This document shows positions 49,420 through 61,616 of a stretch of 64,000 nt of DNA, in pieces. The notes beneath the pieces were generated by a model that did not search any database, was not told the DNA's origin, and was given only the letters and a program-made list of their open reading frames with translations. Source of the stretch: Akebia trifoliata (Eukaryota > Streptophyta > Magnoliopsida > Ranunculales > Lardizabalaceae); contig CM030718.1 of assembly GCA_017979445.1 (NCBI GenBank), positions 24,919,021 to 24,983,020 of the forward strand. Reading direction: 5' to 3'. The first letter of the stretch is position 1, and every line of letters begins with the position of its first letter. The position numbers and the translations under genes are program-made.

Positions 49420-52400
49420 TTGCATTGGTTCCTTGTGATTCATAGTTCTGGGTTGGCCCAATACCTTGTTGGTTAGGTGGGCTTCGGCTGTATTATAAGC
49501 TAGGATGTTTAGGCTGAGCTGGGTTCAAACTTATTTTTAATAACCTTCAAATAAATGGGCTTGATTTGGCATTAGCATTTAACAGTGATAAGCTTAAGCT
49601 TTTTAAACTGATGGCATACTTCCCTTTATTGATTTCAGTCTTTCATGAGAGACAAACAAAAAATGATAAAATGCCCTTGTCTTCAACCTTTAGCCAAAAC
49701 CCAGTAAGGTAAAAATTCAGACCTCAAGAACAAGAGAAGGCTTTTGAACAGTTGAAGAATCAAGGGTTCAAAAACTCAAAAATAGAATTAGACGTGGAGA
49801 TTTCCACATAACTGTATATGCTTTTTAAAAAAATGTTGAATTAGACAATAAAAATAGTGAACTCAAAAATAGAATTTGTCAAACTCGATGTTGTAAAACC
49901 AACATTTTCATTTTTTCGAGTTTTCCCGACTAAAATTTATGGAATGATCGACTTAAAACTTGAAATCTCTCTTCAAAATGCTTGAAAATGACTTCTTCTT
50001 TCTCAAATCCTTTCCATCGGAGTGGAGTCTCTAAAACTCAATCGAGATGCCGGAATTCAATATTTTTGGATGAAAATAGTGAGTTTGAATGGTTAGGACA
50101 GTTTTGACATTTCAATCGTGAGAAATGTCCAGAATTAGGTTCAGGGATTGATTAGAAAATAGGGATTTACTAAATGAACTATTTAGCTAACTCCTAAAAG
50201 TCAATGACTAATTAGAAAGAAAACCTTCCAATAGGGACCATTAAGTAATTTTCCCTAAGAATAAAACACAATGTTAGATCCCACTCCAATTACCCCATTT
50301 TATTATCTTTCTTCTTCACTCCCTTCCCTTCCTTTTCAATAAAATCCCTTCAATTTTCCTAGAGAGTTGCTTTTGGCACCCCCACTTTTACTTATTACAT
50401 CCTAATTAACAATAAAGAAAATAACTCCCTTCAACATTATTGCTCCCCCTCCCTTTTTAATGCCATCCCTTCAATTTTACTAGAGAGTTTCTATTGGCAC
50501 CCCAACATTTACTTATTACACCCTAATTAAAAATGAAGAAAATAAGTGAATGGTTAAGGATAAGTACAAGTTGGAGTGTCAATAGAAACTCCCTCGTGTT
50601 TTTTGCTAGATTTCTATATTTTGAGAATAGGATTTCATATGAGCCTAATTGTAATCGTAAACACCTACTAAAATTGTTTGAACGAGTATTATAATGTTTT
50701 GTAATATTGAGATTGTAATTTGAGCCAAACCTTTGAAAGTTTGAAGAATGTGTTTTAATCTATTGGGATTTGATAAATAATTTGAGAAATTTGGATCTAA
50801 AAAGTAAAAGTTGGGGTGCCAATAGCAGCACTCTTTTACCTCATTTTCAATGATAACCCTTCAACTTTACCATCTTTCCTATTTCACCCCCTTAAACCAC
50901 AAAAAAGATGCATTTGCCGTAATTGAGAGTTATTAAATTTAGTAGAAAACGTGTTCAATAGGACTGTATTGCACCTAGGACATAACAACACAAAATTAGT
51001 TTGTTTGGGTAAAGCCTAATTGGGTTTAGGACATAACAATGTCGAACCGTCTACACAATAATTAAATGGGTAGAGTCTGGGTTAGGGAAGTCAAACTGTT
51101 TTTGCACGTTTAGTTATTCTATCATTACTATGTCATTTTAAATTATGAAACATAGGAGGTATTTCAAATATCAACAATTTTTTAAGAGTTTTTTTAAATT
51201 ACCCAAATTTTTGTTTGAATTTCGTAGAGCATTTTCAAATATTTTAAAATATTTTTCAAATAGTTAATGGTTAATCTTTTAATTTGGGATTGAAAGACAC
51301 TTTCCTTACTAAATTATCTATTTTTTATTTATATTTTTTAATATGAATTTTTCATTGAAATCTAGACACTGGTGTTTGATTGCGAATATGGTGATCCACA
51401 TAGTCTAGTATGACTCATATGCTGATTCTTTATTTAAATAAACAAATTTATAGAATATTAAATTGAGTTTTAAATCTCTTTCCAAAGGAGATATATAGTG
51501 TGTAGAAATAAGCCAAACTTAAAATCAGTAATTCTAGATGAATAAATTTAAAGATGAACCTAAGGTTGAAAGGTATTTTGAGACATGTATTTAATAAATT
51601 CATGTATAACTCTCACATCTCTCAATTTTCACTATAATTTTTATGAGAATTTTCCTTTTTTCTTCATCTTTCTTTTGGGCATCCTAAAGAGGTAAAGTAT
51701 AAGTTCCTATCGAGTAATGCAAACTTATGGAAGAATGGGATCGAATCAAATTCCTTTTATTTATTTTTTACAAAAAAATTAAGTTATGTACTCGATTTCC
51801 AAAATCATATGATAATAAAAAAATACTTTTCTTACTAAGTTATTAAGAAAATAATACTTTTATTATTATTATTATTATTACTTTGTTATAAGTGGATATA
51901 TATAGTTTTTGCACTAGAGAGAAGAGTCAATGGAAGATTTTGCAAGGTTTTTCAGATGTTTTTGAGATGCAAAACATTACCACAATTTGAGGTTCCTTTA
52001 CTGTCTTTTACCAACATTTTGATGTGAGATCCACTAAAAAAAATTGAAACCAAACAGGGCTTAAGTTATTTTTCATAAATCCTACAAATGAAACACCATT
52101 ACAACAAGAATTCCTTCATTTAGTAAGAAAAATATTGTGTGATTTAGACATACACCCTTCCACGTTTTGGACAATATTTTAGATGCCCCTCAAGCTCAAG
52201 TTTTCTCCAATATTCTAATAGAGAATGACATGAATGCTCACACCCTTAATCTCATCTTCAACTTCTTGTGTAACACTTTTTACCCAGATTTCAACCCTAA
52301 GATTCTATCTACTTCAACCTTAAAACCTAAAGGTAAGATAAGATTTTAGGTGAAATTAAAAATAAAAGAAAGTTTATATTTGACATGATAATAAGAGAAT

Positions 52401-53285
52401 GCAGAGTGGAAGTGGTTGGACAAAAAAATTTAAGTGGTCATAAATGCCTCACTTTTTTTTTATATTTAAACCTAATATAATTAGGGTCATTTTGGTCAAA
52501 AATTAAGAAAATTGCTACCCACCATCTTAAATCACGGTGGTTACCTTTCAAATTTACAAAATATCCATTTTACTATAAAATATTTTTTTTTTAAAAAACT
52601 CTTAAATCAGTATTTTTAAATTATAGATAAACCCTTTTGATGTATGTATGTTTGTACATGCCACCTTCTAATTTTAGATTAAAAAAAGTCTAGGAATTTT
52701 CTTCAAAGGAATTTTTATTTTTTGGATGTTGGTTTGGATTTTTCTTCAAAGGGTCAATATATTATTTTTTTTGATAACCGGGTATTCTTGTAGATAGCGG
52801 ATCGGACTCGTGGTTCATGTCTGAGTTTTGCAAAACCCATATACCATTGTCTCGTCCAAGGATTAGTTCTTCAACATGGGTGGCCCCTATGGAATTAATG
52901 CTCATATTGGGTATCAAACTCATGACCTATAGGCATTAATCGCCTATCGTCAAAGGGTTAATATTGTAATATTGGAAATAATGAATTAAAGATACAGTTA
53001 AATAGATTAAAAAGAAAATTACCATGGAGTTTGAAGAACTTGAAGATGATAGAGTTTAGTATTACTCTATAAAAGAAGATCGAGGTCAAGGGGTATGTCT
53101 TCAGTTTGAAAACAAGGGTGTATTTCAAATATTAATCGAAACATGGATGGGTTATTGTTTAAATCAACCTGTTTTTCATTGAGCCCACAAGAGGCAAGAC
53201 TGCGCCACGTGGCATATTGTGGTCCAACCTCATGACAGTATTACCCTCCATGAAATCATCTCTCTCCGTAATTTTTTTTTCATTT
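49420..53285. other. Spacer between triplet copies 1 and 2, repeats only
   Basis: No gene is seen. 49430-49680 is a GGGCTTGGGCTGTATTAT-type repeat also found after copy 3 (61930-62290). 50360-50835 holds two elements of the TATTGGCACCCC MITE family. A (TAT)n microsatellite is at 51860-51882. 52145-52560 resembles 56865-57200 upstream of copy 3, so the duplicated unit reaches at least that far upstream of copies 2 and 3. Confidence 0.5.
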
Positions 53286-53302
53286 CTTGCAACCATAAGG
53301 AT

Positions 53303-53451
53303 TACCGGTTCAGGGTCAAAGACGTCATTTTAACTACCTTGAAAGAAAATCTAGCCTATATAAGTATCCTTTGAGTTTTAACTGAACTTGTATAGTTACA
53401 GTTTTCATTGTTGAGAGAGAAAAAGAGAAGAATTAGTAGGAGAAGAACAGA
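53303..53451 (+). promoter_or_regulatory. Core promoter and leader of triplet copy 2
   Basis: The shared block is best preserved here: CCGGTTCAGGGTCAAAGACG then TCATTTTAACTACC (a GACGTCAT bZIP-type core), TATA box CTATATAAG at 53356-53364, and the GAGAGAGAAAAAGAGAAGAA leader ending in the ATG at 53452. Confidence 0.6.
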
Positions 53452-55261
53452 ATGGCAGTATTGAGTTTTGGATTTTGGGTTCCGTTCTTTGTGTGTTTGA
53501 TTTTAATGCTCGCCATCTTACATCTCCAGAACGATTCTCCTTTATCTTCAGAAGACAGAGCTTTGAAGAGGTTCTACTTTAATTTCTTAATGATCTAGAG
53601 TTGTTTTTCTCTTTTTCTTTTGGGCTGTAATTTCATATTTGATTCTTTATCTTTATTGGGTTGAAATAACAGGATTCAATTAAGAAAACCCATAAAAAAA
53701 AATTTATTTTATTTTCATGGTGATTATTAGATCAGTCAGAGACTCTGTTGTTGTTCTTTATCATTTAAGAAAACAATAATTTTATTTCTTTTATTTTTTT
53801 TGTCACATTTTCATGGTTATTGTATTAGATAAGTCAGAGGTGATGGTCTGATGGAACCCATGAAACCCACATTTGTTCACTTTCTTTTGTTTCTTGAATA
53901 TTTTTGTTATTAATTTAGAAATAAAGATGATTAATTAGGAAAACATTCTATTGTTGTTCTTGCATTTTAGATTGTAAAGAGTGTATTTAATGAGAAACCC
54001 ACATTATAATTCTCACTAGAACAGTATTTCAGACCAGAATTCAAAACCTGGCATTTCTTGATCATTGGATATCTTCTTGTATTTTCTTTTCTGAATTGTG
54101 AAATTGCGTTATTGGTTTACGAATCTTGAAGTTTCTTAGTTACATTCTCTTTGATTTCTTTCTCTTTCGGCTATGTTTTTGTTGGATTTAATATCAATCT
54201 AGGATGTCAACTTGCTCGAGTGGCTTCATTATGCGCTTTTTATGAAATCTTTTCAACTATAATATGAACAAAAAGCTGATTGAGGGTTCATGAGGCCATC
54301 ATGTGTTGAGGACAAGTTGTCCTGTTTCAGTTTCTCCTTCAAAATTTATCTTTTATTTTTTTAAGATATGTTAATGTTTATTTCCCCATCTTGCAGAAGC
54401 CAATTTGAATCTTTGGGGATGGATGAAGATGGCGACGCTGAGGTGAGGACTACAAACTGTTTGAAGGAGTTGTCTAAGGTATGGGCTTCTTATAGTTCAC
54501 TTTTCCAACTAATATTCTTGATAATTAAGAATCATCTATCATTTATATGTGTTGTACTTCAGAAGTCTTTAAAGCCTCAAACTTTCTCATGTTAATCTTG
54601 ATAATTGTTCCCATATTTTTCTATTAAGTCAAAATTTAAGTGGTAAATCACTATGTATGATATGTTTAATATGATTGTTGATTACAACTTTTTTTTTTGC
54701 TTGGATCGTCTCCAACATTAGAACCCATCAAACAATTGTTCTTCCAATTTACGTACATGCCAACAGACATGTTTTTGAGAATTTAGGACTTTATTTGTTG
54801 TTATATATGTATCAATTTGCACACACAACACAAACACACATTGAGATAATTGAGATTATTTCTCCTGGCAGGTCAAAGATGATTTTACGAAGAAAGTGAA
54901 CGAAATTGGTATTCTCAACGGGAAGTTGGGCGCGTTACAAAAGGTGACTACTTTCTTCTTTTTCTCTTTGTTTTAGGAAACACTAAATTGGGTACATTTT
55001 AACTTCAGACTTGGACGAAAATCACTTACATTTCAACACAAGCCTTACTTAGTAAGATTTTTAGCCGTTCATTTTGAGCTCAAATCTTACTGACTTAGTA
55101 AAGTGTTAAAGTGTTTTTATGTTATTGACTTACTCTTTTTTATTGCCATGTATTATCAGGAAAATACTGACTTGAATAATGAGGCGAAATCGTTGAAGCA
55201 AGAGCTTCGAACTTTGAAGTCTACATACAAATTCTCCTCAGGTTATAGGTTTGAACTTTGA
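53452..55261 (+). CDS. Unknown membrane-anchored coiled-coil protein, tandem copy 2 (four exons)
   Basis: Exons 53452-53570, 54397-54478, 54872-54943 and 55160-55261 sum to 375 bases, 124 aa, phases 2, 0, 0 as in copy 1. Residues about 5-25 are hydrophobic (FGFWVPFFVCLILMLAILHL). The linker is SSEDRALKR, followed by an acidic SQFESLGMDEDGDAE segment; the C-terminal half is a probable coiled coil (VKDDFTKKVNEIGILNGKL, then ENTDLNNEAKSLKQELRTLK) ending YRFEL. Exons 1-2 are close to copy 3 while exons 3-4 are close to copy 1, so the gene looks like a recombinant. Function unknown. The frame after exon 1 closes soon in the intron here, which supports splicing at AAGAG|GTTCTA. Confidence 0.75.
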
Positions 55262-56860
55262 AGTCTACATACTAGTTAGCGGTTTTTAAGTCAATCTACG
55301 AGAATTTTGAAGGAATGATATTGATGTTGTTGTACTACTGCTCAGTCTTATCTGCAGCTACTTCATACTCAAAGAGTACATCAAACACTTGTCGTTTATT
55401 TTCTTTTACGATACTATGAATGAACCTATTTGATTTTCGAGGTTACTTAATGGATTGCTCTTATATTGCTTGTGAATGATTATCGTTTGTTATGGGTTTC
55501 TCGGAATGTTTAATTATACAACGTCTACGGATTGACCATGAAAATGTGTCCATTTTTAAACACATTTTTTTTAAAATAAAAAGAAAACATAACCCATTTA
55601 AAAAAAAAATTTGTTTTAATGTTTTAAACACGACTTTTATGATTTAAACACATTTTTTAAAATAAAAAAGAAAAAATAATGCTTGATGCTATAAAAAAAA
55701 TTTCCCTAGTGTGTTATTTTGCTCAAAAGATACATTGATATATGGTTAGACTTATTTTTATCATTATAAAATGTATAATTATGTGTGGGAATATGTTATC
55801 ATACATATATATTAAATAATAATTTTTTCACTCCAAAATATATTGTAAACTTAGAATAAATACCTATTGTATTATACTTTGCATTAAGGATGCATCTTTA
55901 TACTTAGAATAAAAGTTAAAGAATCGTGAACCGTTTGTTTTTTCTACATCATGGAAATCATCCTCACCAAAAATCAGTCCATTCTGAAACTTTTAACCTA
56001 TATATTGAAAAAATGTTTGGCTCTCTCAAGGGCCTCTGAACACCACCCTATATATATAAATATCTAATGTATTTTTTTCTCAACTTTTTCTTGGTTTTTT
56101 TTCCCCCTATTTTCTCCATTTTCTCCGAAGTTTTCCCTCGTCATTTTAAACCCGTACTCCGACTTGGTGGCTATCGGTGCAAGTGTGTCTCAAAAAATAT
56201 TGACATAGCTCTATTGAGAGTATTTATTCATTTGTGATAGACTAATAAAATGATCAAAATACCTTCATCTTCAATCTCTTGCTAGGGCAAAAGTTAATCG
56301 GCTTCAACCCTTTAGTCAATATTTTAAATTACAAATAAACCCCTTTCATACATGTACCTTTGCACATGCCACTTTCTAGTGTAATTAACTACATTTGACT
56401 CATAGCGTCAAAGTTTTGAAAGAGATGGTGATACTAATCCCTATAAACTCAAATGTGACCTAGCGTCGTTGATGTTAGAAAAGTTTTGCACTTCTTGTCT
56501 TTCGCAAGCGTTTGTGATTGCAGTGCTTAGTAGACTCGTTTTTCTATCATCGTAAAACTTTGTAGTTGTTTGGTTGGGCATTGAACAAAAAATATTGTAA
56601 AGAAAAACTTTACATTTTTTGGTATAACCTAGAAAATTATACTAATTTTCTTAAAATTTCAAATTTCATATCTCCTAATCCATTAGTCGCAGCAGGAGGG
56701 GCTCTTCACCATGGCAACGACATGATCTTTTTCCCTTTTTTTGTTTTTATTTCTAGGGAGGAAAAATGGTAGAAAAATAGTTGGATTTACATTGATCAAT
56801 CCATTTAATTTCAAATTTATACCTTAATCAACAATTAAAAACACACTAAATTATCGCATA
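55262..56860. other. Spacer after triplet copy 2
   Basis: No gene is seen. A fragment of the foldback family with ATCCTCACCAAAAATCAG lies at 55945-56055, next to a short (TA)n. The dispersed repeat is at 56180-56350. The rest is AT-rich. Confidence 0.45.
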
Positions 56861-57324
56861 TTGATGCCCCTTAAGCTCAAGTCTTCCCCAATATTCTAAT
56901 AGAAAATGACATGAATGCCCACATCCTTAATCTCATCTTCAACCTCTTTTGTAACACTTTCTAACCTAATGGTAAGAAGATTTTAGGCGAAAGTACAACA
57001 ACAACAACAACAAAAAAAATTGATATTTATGATGATAATGAGAGAACGCCAAGTAGAAGTGATTCGACACAAAAATTTAAGTGGTCATAAATGGTCCAAT
57101 TTTTTTTATATAAACTAAATATAATCAGGGTCATTTTAGTCAAAAACTAAGAAATTTGTAGCCCATCATTTTATAATCACGGTGGTTAGTTTTCAAAGTT
57201 ATAAAATATACATTTTACTATGAAATATTAAAAAACACTTAAATCAATATTTTAAATTATAATTGATACATTGCGTTTGCACATGTCACCTTCTAATTTT
57301 AGAATTTTTTTTTTTAATGGGGTT

Positions 57325-59490
57325 CCGATTTTTCTTCAAAGGGATAATATTATAAAGTCTTGATAATCTGACTACCCCACATGACATACTCAATTGACTA
57401 CTTGAGGTGACAAGTTCGGGAATCGTAGATCTGCACTTCTCATGATACGCAGTTCCCTCAAGATACATTCTTTATGGGGAAGTACAACCGTGTATCCCGT
57501 GTATAGATATGTGATTTTCGAATTCGAAGATCATCTCTATAGAGATTTAGAGTCACCACCATTCTTTTTATAAAAAGATGTGAATGATCACTTGAAAGGT
57601 AACTTTTTGAAAAAATGATTATTTTGAAAAAAAAAATGATTAGGACACCGATCCACCAAAGATCCAGGTAAGGGCTCTGTTAGAGATAGGGGAAGGTATT
57701 AGGAATCCCTCTCTTTCCACCAAAGGATAGTAACCTTAGAAAAGGTGGTCATTTTTTTATATTAAAAAAAATCGATTAAACGACGATTTTGTGCCCTCGA
57801 ATGCGAGAGGTTTTAATTTTAACTTATCTCATGGGGATTATTTCATTGAGGGAGGTGATCAGAACCATGTCATGCCTTAGATCACCTAATTAAAAAAAAA
57901 AGTGTTGGCTTTGTGGTCATGGACTCATTCTCATTGAATGAGGAGGGGCCCAATCAACTTTAGCCTCAAAACGAGTTTTTATGATGTGTGTTAATTGTGT
58001 TTCAAGATTTATTATGATTTTCCTTTGAAAATGTTTATAACCCCTACACTTTCAACTGAAACGAAGTCCAATCTAACGGAGGTGGAGGAGGGTGAAATAT
58101 GTGTCTCTAGTAGAGTTACATGAATTTCCTTAAAGAGAAGAAGAAGTTAACAAAAGAGAAAAAATAGTTGAGAAAGTGAGATTGATTTGAGTTTTTTAGG
58201 ACTTGAGAGCATAAGTCATTTTTTAGAAGGATGAGGGGTTTATAGATTTCTTTGATTGCTTTTAAGGCTAGAAATGTCAAAGGTGAAGGATTAAAGGATA
58301 ATGGTATAAGGTGTAAGCATTGGAAATTTGTTATTTTTATGTTGGGGAGGGGTATATGTGGAAGGTAGTGTAAATGGATCATTCTTGACCAGGGGCGGTT
58401 TTAGAGTGGGGGCAATGGGGGGCACTTGCCCCCACAAGAATTTTCAAACCTTCTTTGGAGTTATGAACTGTTGCAATAGAAAATAATGGCGTGAATAAAG
58501 AAATCTGCCGTTATTGCTCTCCCAATTTGTTTTACACTCTTAGTTGCCCCCACAAAACAATTTCCATTGTTATGTTGCCCCCACAAAAAAAATTACAATC
58601 TTTGTTGCCCTCACAAAAAAACTTCCACTCTTACATTGCTCCCACATGAGTTAAATCTTGGTTCCACCCATGTTCTTGACCTAATTGGGTTGGATCTTTC
58701 AATCCATATGGGTTGAATGTTAGGTGTGGTTAAGGGGTGTGGGTATTAGTTGAAAGAATGATTGTGTAAAGAGAGTAATTGTGGATATTTTGGGAGGGTG
58801 GAGGAGATAGTGACAAGTGTCCAAAGGGGGATATAGGGGTGTGTGTTAGGTGAGTTAATTAAGGGGAATGGGTATGGGTTAGTTAGAAGAATTTGGAAGG
58901 TGAGTGGTGGTGATAACAAATGTTCCTTTTGATAATCAAGAGTTGCATAGACCTTAATTGGGTATGGTATGAATAGGGATATGGATTTGGGTTTGGGTTT
59001 GATTAGATTTAATTTGAATGGGCTTTTGACTTGGTGAGGGCGTAGGTTTTAGGGTTGACTTGAGTTTAGGGTTGGGGTTAAAATTGGGTTGCATTGACTT
59101 GGGTTAGGTTACGTTAAGATATTGGTTAGGATTAGGCTTGTTTTAGGATAAGGTTAACATGGGATTTAGGGGGTTGAAGATTGGTGGGCTTAGAATGTAT
59201 CTAAGTAAGGGGTTAGAAGGGTGAAAGGTTGAGAAGGTGGTGGGCCTAGAAGACTTTATTGTGGTTCTATGAGACCTTTAGGGGTCTCAGGACCTTTTGA
59301 TTTGATCAAAATACCGAATGTTAGAAATTTGGACTTGTAGGCCCATTGACAGATTTTACTAAAAAAAAATGATATTTTTGGATCCTTTCGAGTGGAGGAT
59401 GTTCAAATTGGGGTGTCTACATCAAGAAGCACAGATCTACAATTCTCGAACTTGTCACGTCAAAGTAGTCGATTGAGTTTGCCACATGAA
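57325..59490. mobile_element. Palindromic MITE split by an LTR-like insertion of about 1.9 kb
   Basis: The left arm of an ACGT-stem MITE (CTCAATTGACTACTTGAGGT, 57388) is at 57360-57499; its right arm (CTCGAACTTGTCACGTCAAA, then GTCGATTGAGTTTGCCAC) is at about 59422-59485. Between them, 57500-59421 begins TGTATAGA and ends GGGGTGTCTACA, an inverted TG...CA pair. It contains the retroelement-like words AGAGTCACCACCATTC and GGGGAAGGTATTAGGAATCC. It has no coding domain, so it may be a solo LTR or non-autonomous retroelement. Flanking TCCCG and TCAAG match only partly as a target duplication. Confidence 0.55.
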
Positions 59491-59779
59491 TTAAAGATAA
59501 AGTTAAATAGATTAAAAGACTTGAAGAAGATGGATTTTAGGATAAAAATAAATGGATCTTTGCCAAAGGTGAAGATAAGTGCATTTAGCATTAGTCTATA
59601 AAAGAAGACTGAGGTCAAGGGGTATGTCTTTAGTTTGAAAATAAGGGAATTTTTCAAATATTCATCAAAACATGGACAGGCATTGTCTAAATCACCCAAA
59701 AACATGTCCTGTTAAGCAAATGACAGTATTACCCTCAATGAAATCCTTCTCTCTCCTATTTGTTTTCCTTTCTTGTAAC

Positions 59780-59930
59780 TATAAGGATTACCGGTTTAGG
59801 GTCAAAGATGTCATTTTAACTACCATGAAAGAAACTCTAGTCTATAAGTATCTTGAGCGTTAATGAACTTGTAGAGTTATAGTTTTCGTTTGAGAGAGAA
59901 AAAGAGAAGAATTAGTTGGAGAAGAAGAGA
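59780..59930 (+). promoter_or_regulatory. Core promoter and leader of triplet copy 3 (eroded)
   Basis: The shared block is present (CCGGTTTAGGGTCAAAGATG, then TCATTTTAAC) but the ACGT core is changed to ATGT, and the TATA box is shortened to TCTATAAGTA at about 59840. The leader GAGAGAGAAAAAGAGAAGAA is intact. Confidence 0.55.
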
Positions 59931-61616
59931 ATGGCAATAGTGGGTTTTGGATTCTTAGTTCCGTTCTTGGCGGGTTTCATTTTAATGCTCGCCATCTTAC
60001 ATCTCCAGAACATTGATGACAGAGCTTTGAAGAGGTTCTACTTGAATTTTTTGGGCTGTAATTTCTTGTTTGATTCTTTATCTTTATTGGGTTGAAAGAA
60101 CAGGATTCAATTAAGAAAACCCATAATTTTTTTCTTTTATTTTCATGGTGATTATTAGCTTAGTCAGAGACTCTGAGGTGATGAAACCCACATTTGAAAA
60201 AGAAATGAAGATGATTAATTTGAAAAAGAATTCTGTTGTTGTTCTTTATCTTTATTTCTTTTATTTTTGGTCACATTTTCATGATTTCTTGAATTTTTTT
60301 GTTCTAGCTTTTTTTTTAATTTAGAAATGAAGATGCTTAATTAGGAAAGAATTCTATTGTTGTTCTTGCATTTAAGATTGAAAAGAGTGTATTTAATGAG
60401 AAACCCACATTATAATTCTCACTAGAACAGTATTTCAAACCAGAATTCAAAACCTGGCATTTCTTGATCATTGGATATCTTCTTTTATTTCTTTTCTGAA
60501 TCGTGAAATTGCGTTATTGGTTTACGAATCTGGTAGTTTCTTAGCTACATTCTCTTTGAATTCTTTCTCTTTCGGCTATGTTTTTGTTGGATTTAATATC
60601 AATCTATGAAACATATCTAGACAGGTTTACAACTTGCTCGAGTGGCTTCATTATGCACTTTTTATAAAATCTTTTCAACTATAATATGAACAAAAAAATT
60701 AGTTGGAAAGGATTTTTGACACAAATCCAATTTTTTCCTAGAATCCACTAAAAAGCTGATTGAGGGTTCATGAGCCCATCATGTGTTGAGGACAAGTTGT
60801 CCTGTTTCAGTTTCTCCTTCAAAATTTATCTTTTATTTTTTTTAGATATGTTAATGTTTATTTCCCCATCTTGCAGAAGCCAATTTGAATCTTTGGGGAT
60901 GGATGAAGATGGCGACACCACCGAGGTGAGGGCTACAAAGTGTTTGAAGGAGTTGTCTAAGGTATGGACTTCTTATAGTTAACTTTTTCAACTAATATTC
61001 TTGATAATTAAGAATCATCTATCATTTATATGTGTTGTATTTCAGAAGTCTTTCAAGCCTTGAACTTCCTCTTGTGTAGATCTTGATAATTGTTCCCATA
61101 TTTTAGTGTTCCGATGGTTAGGATCATCGTAAATCACTATGTATTTCCTATTTCTTGGTACCTAATGGTTTAATAACCTTTCTTTGCTTGGATAGTCTCC
61201 TACAATTGGAACCCAACCCAACAAACAATTAATTCAGATTATGTTCCTCGACAACTGTATGGATGTTTCAGCATTAAAGGATTAGGATTCATGCCAAGGG
61301 ACATGTTTTGAGATAATTTGCACACACAACGTTGATCAAGTTTATTTGTCATGGCAGGTCAAATATGATTTTGAGATGAAGGAGAAAGAAATCGCTCGTA
61401 TCAACGCCAAGTTGGTTGCGGAACAAAAGGTGATCACTGCTTTATAATTGGGTACATTTTAATTTAGATAATTATTTACATTGCTTACTCATTCTTCTTG
61501 CCATGTATTATCAGGAAAGTGTGAACTTGACTCGTCATGTCGAATCCTTGAAGCAAGAAATTCGAACTTATAAGAATAAGTACAGAGGGGCTCCAAGTTA
61601 TTTGCTGCTTAATTGA
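59931..61616 (+). CDS. Unknown membrane-anchored coiled-coil protein, tandem copy 3 (four exons)
   Basis: Exons 59931-60034, 60877-60961, 61358-61429 and 61515-61616 sum to 363 bases, 120 aa, phases 2, 0, 0. Residues about 4-25 form one membrane segment (FGFLVPFLAGFILMLAILHL). The linker is short (QNIDDRALKR), exon 2 gives SQFESLGMDEDGDTTEVRA, and the coiled-coil half (VKYDFEMKEKEIARINAKL, then SVNLTRHVESLKQEIRTYKN) is the most diverged of the three, ending SYLLLN. All splice sites are canonical, so the gene may be functional despite the weaker promoter. No known family recognised. Confidence 0.72.

Noticed and set aside
59392..59601. 69-codon plus-strand frame upstream of triplet copy 3
   Set aside because: It crosses the end of the LTR-like insertion and a MITE arm; no coding signal is supported.
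47285..61616. Triplet proteins as BAP31-like ER proteins
   Set aside because: They have one hydrophobic segment instead of three, and none of the BAP31 signature words; similarity is only in general design.
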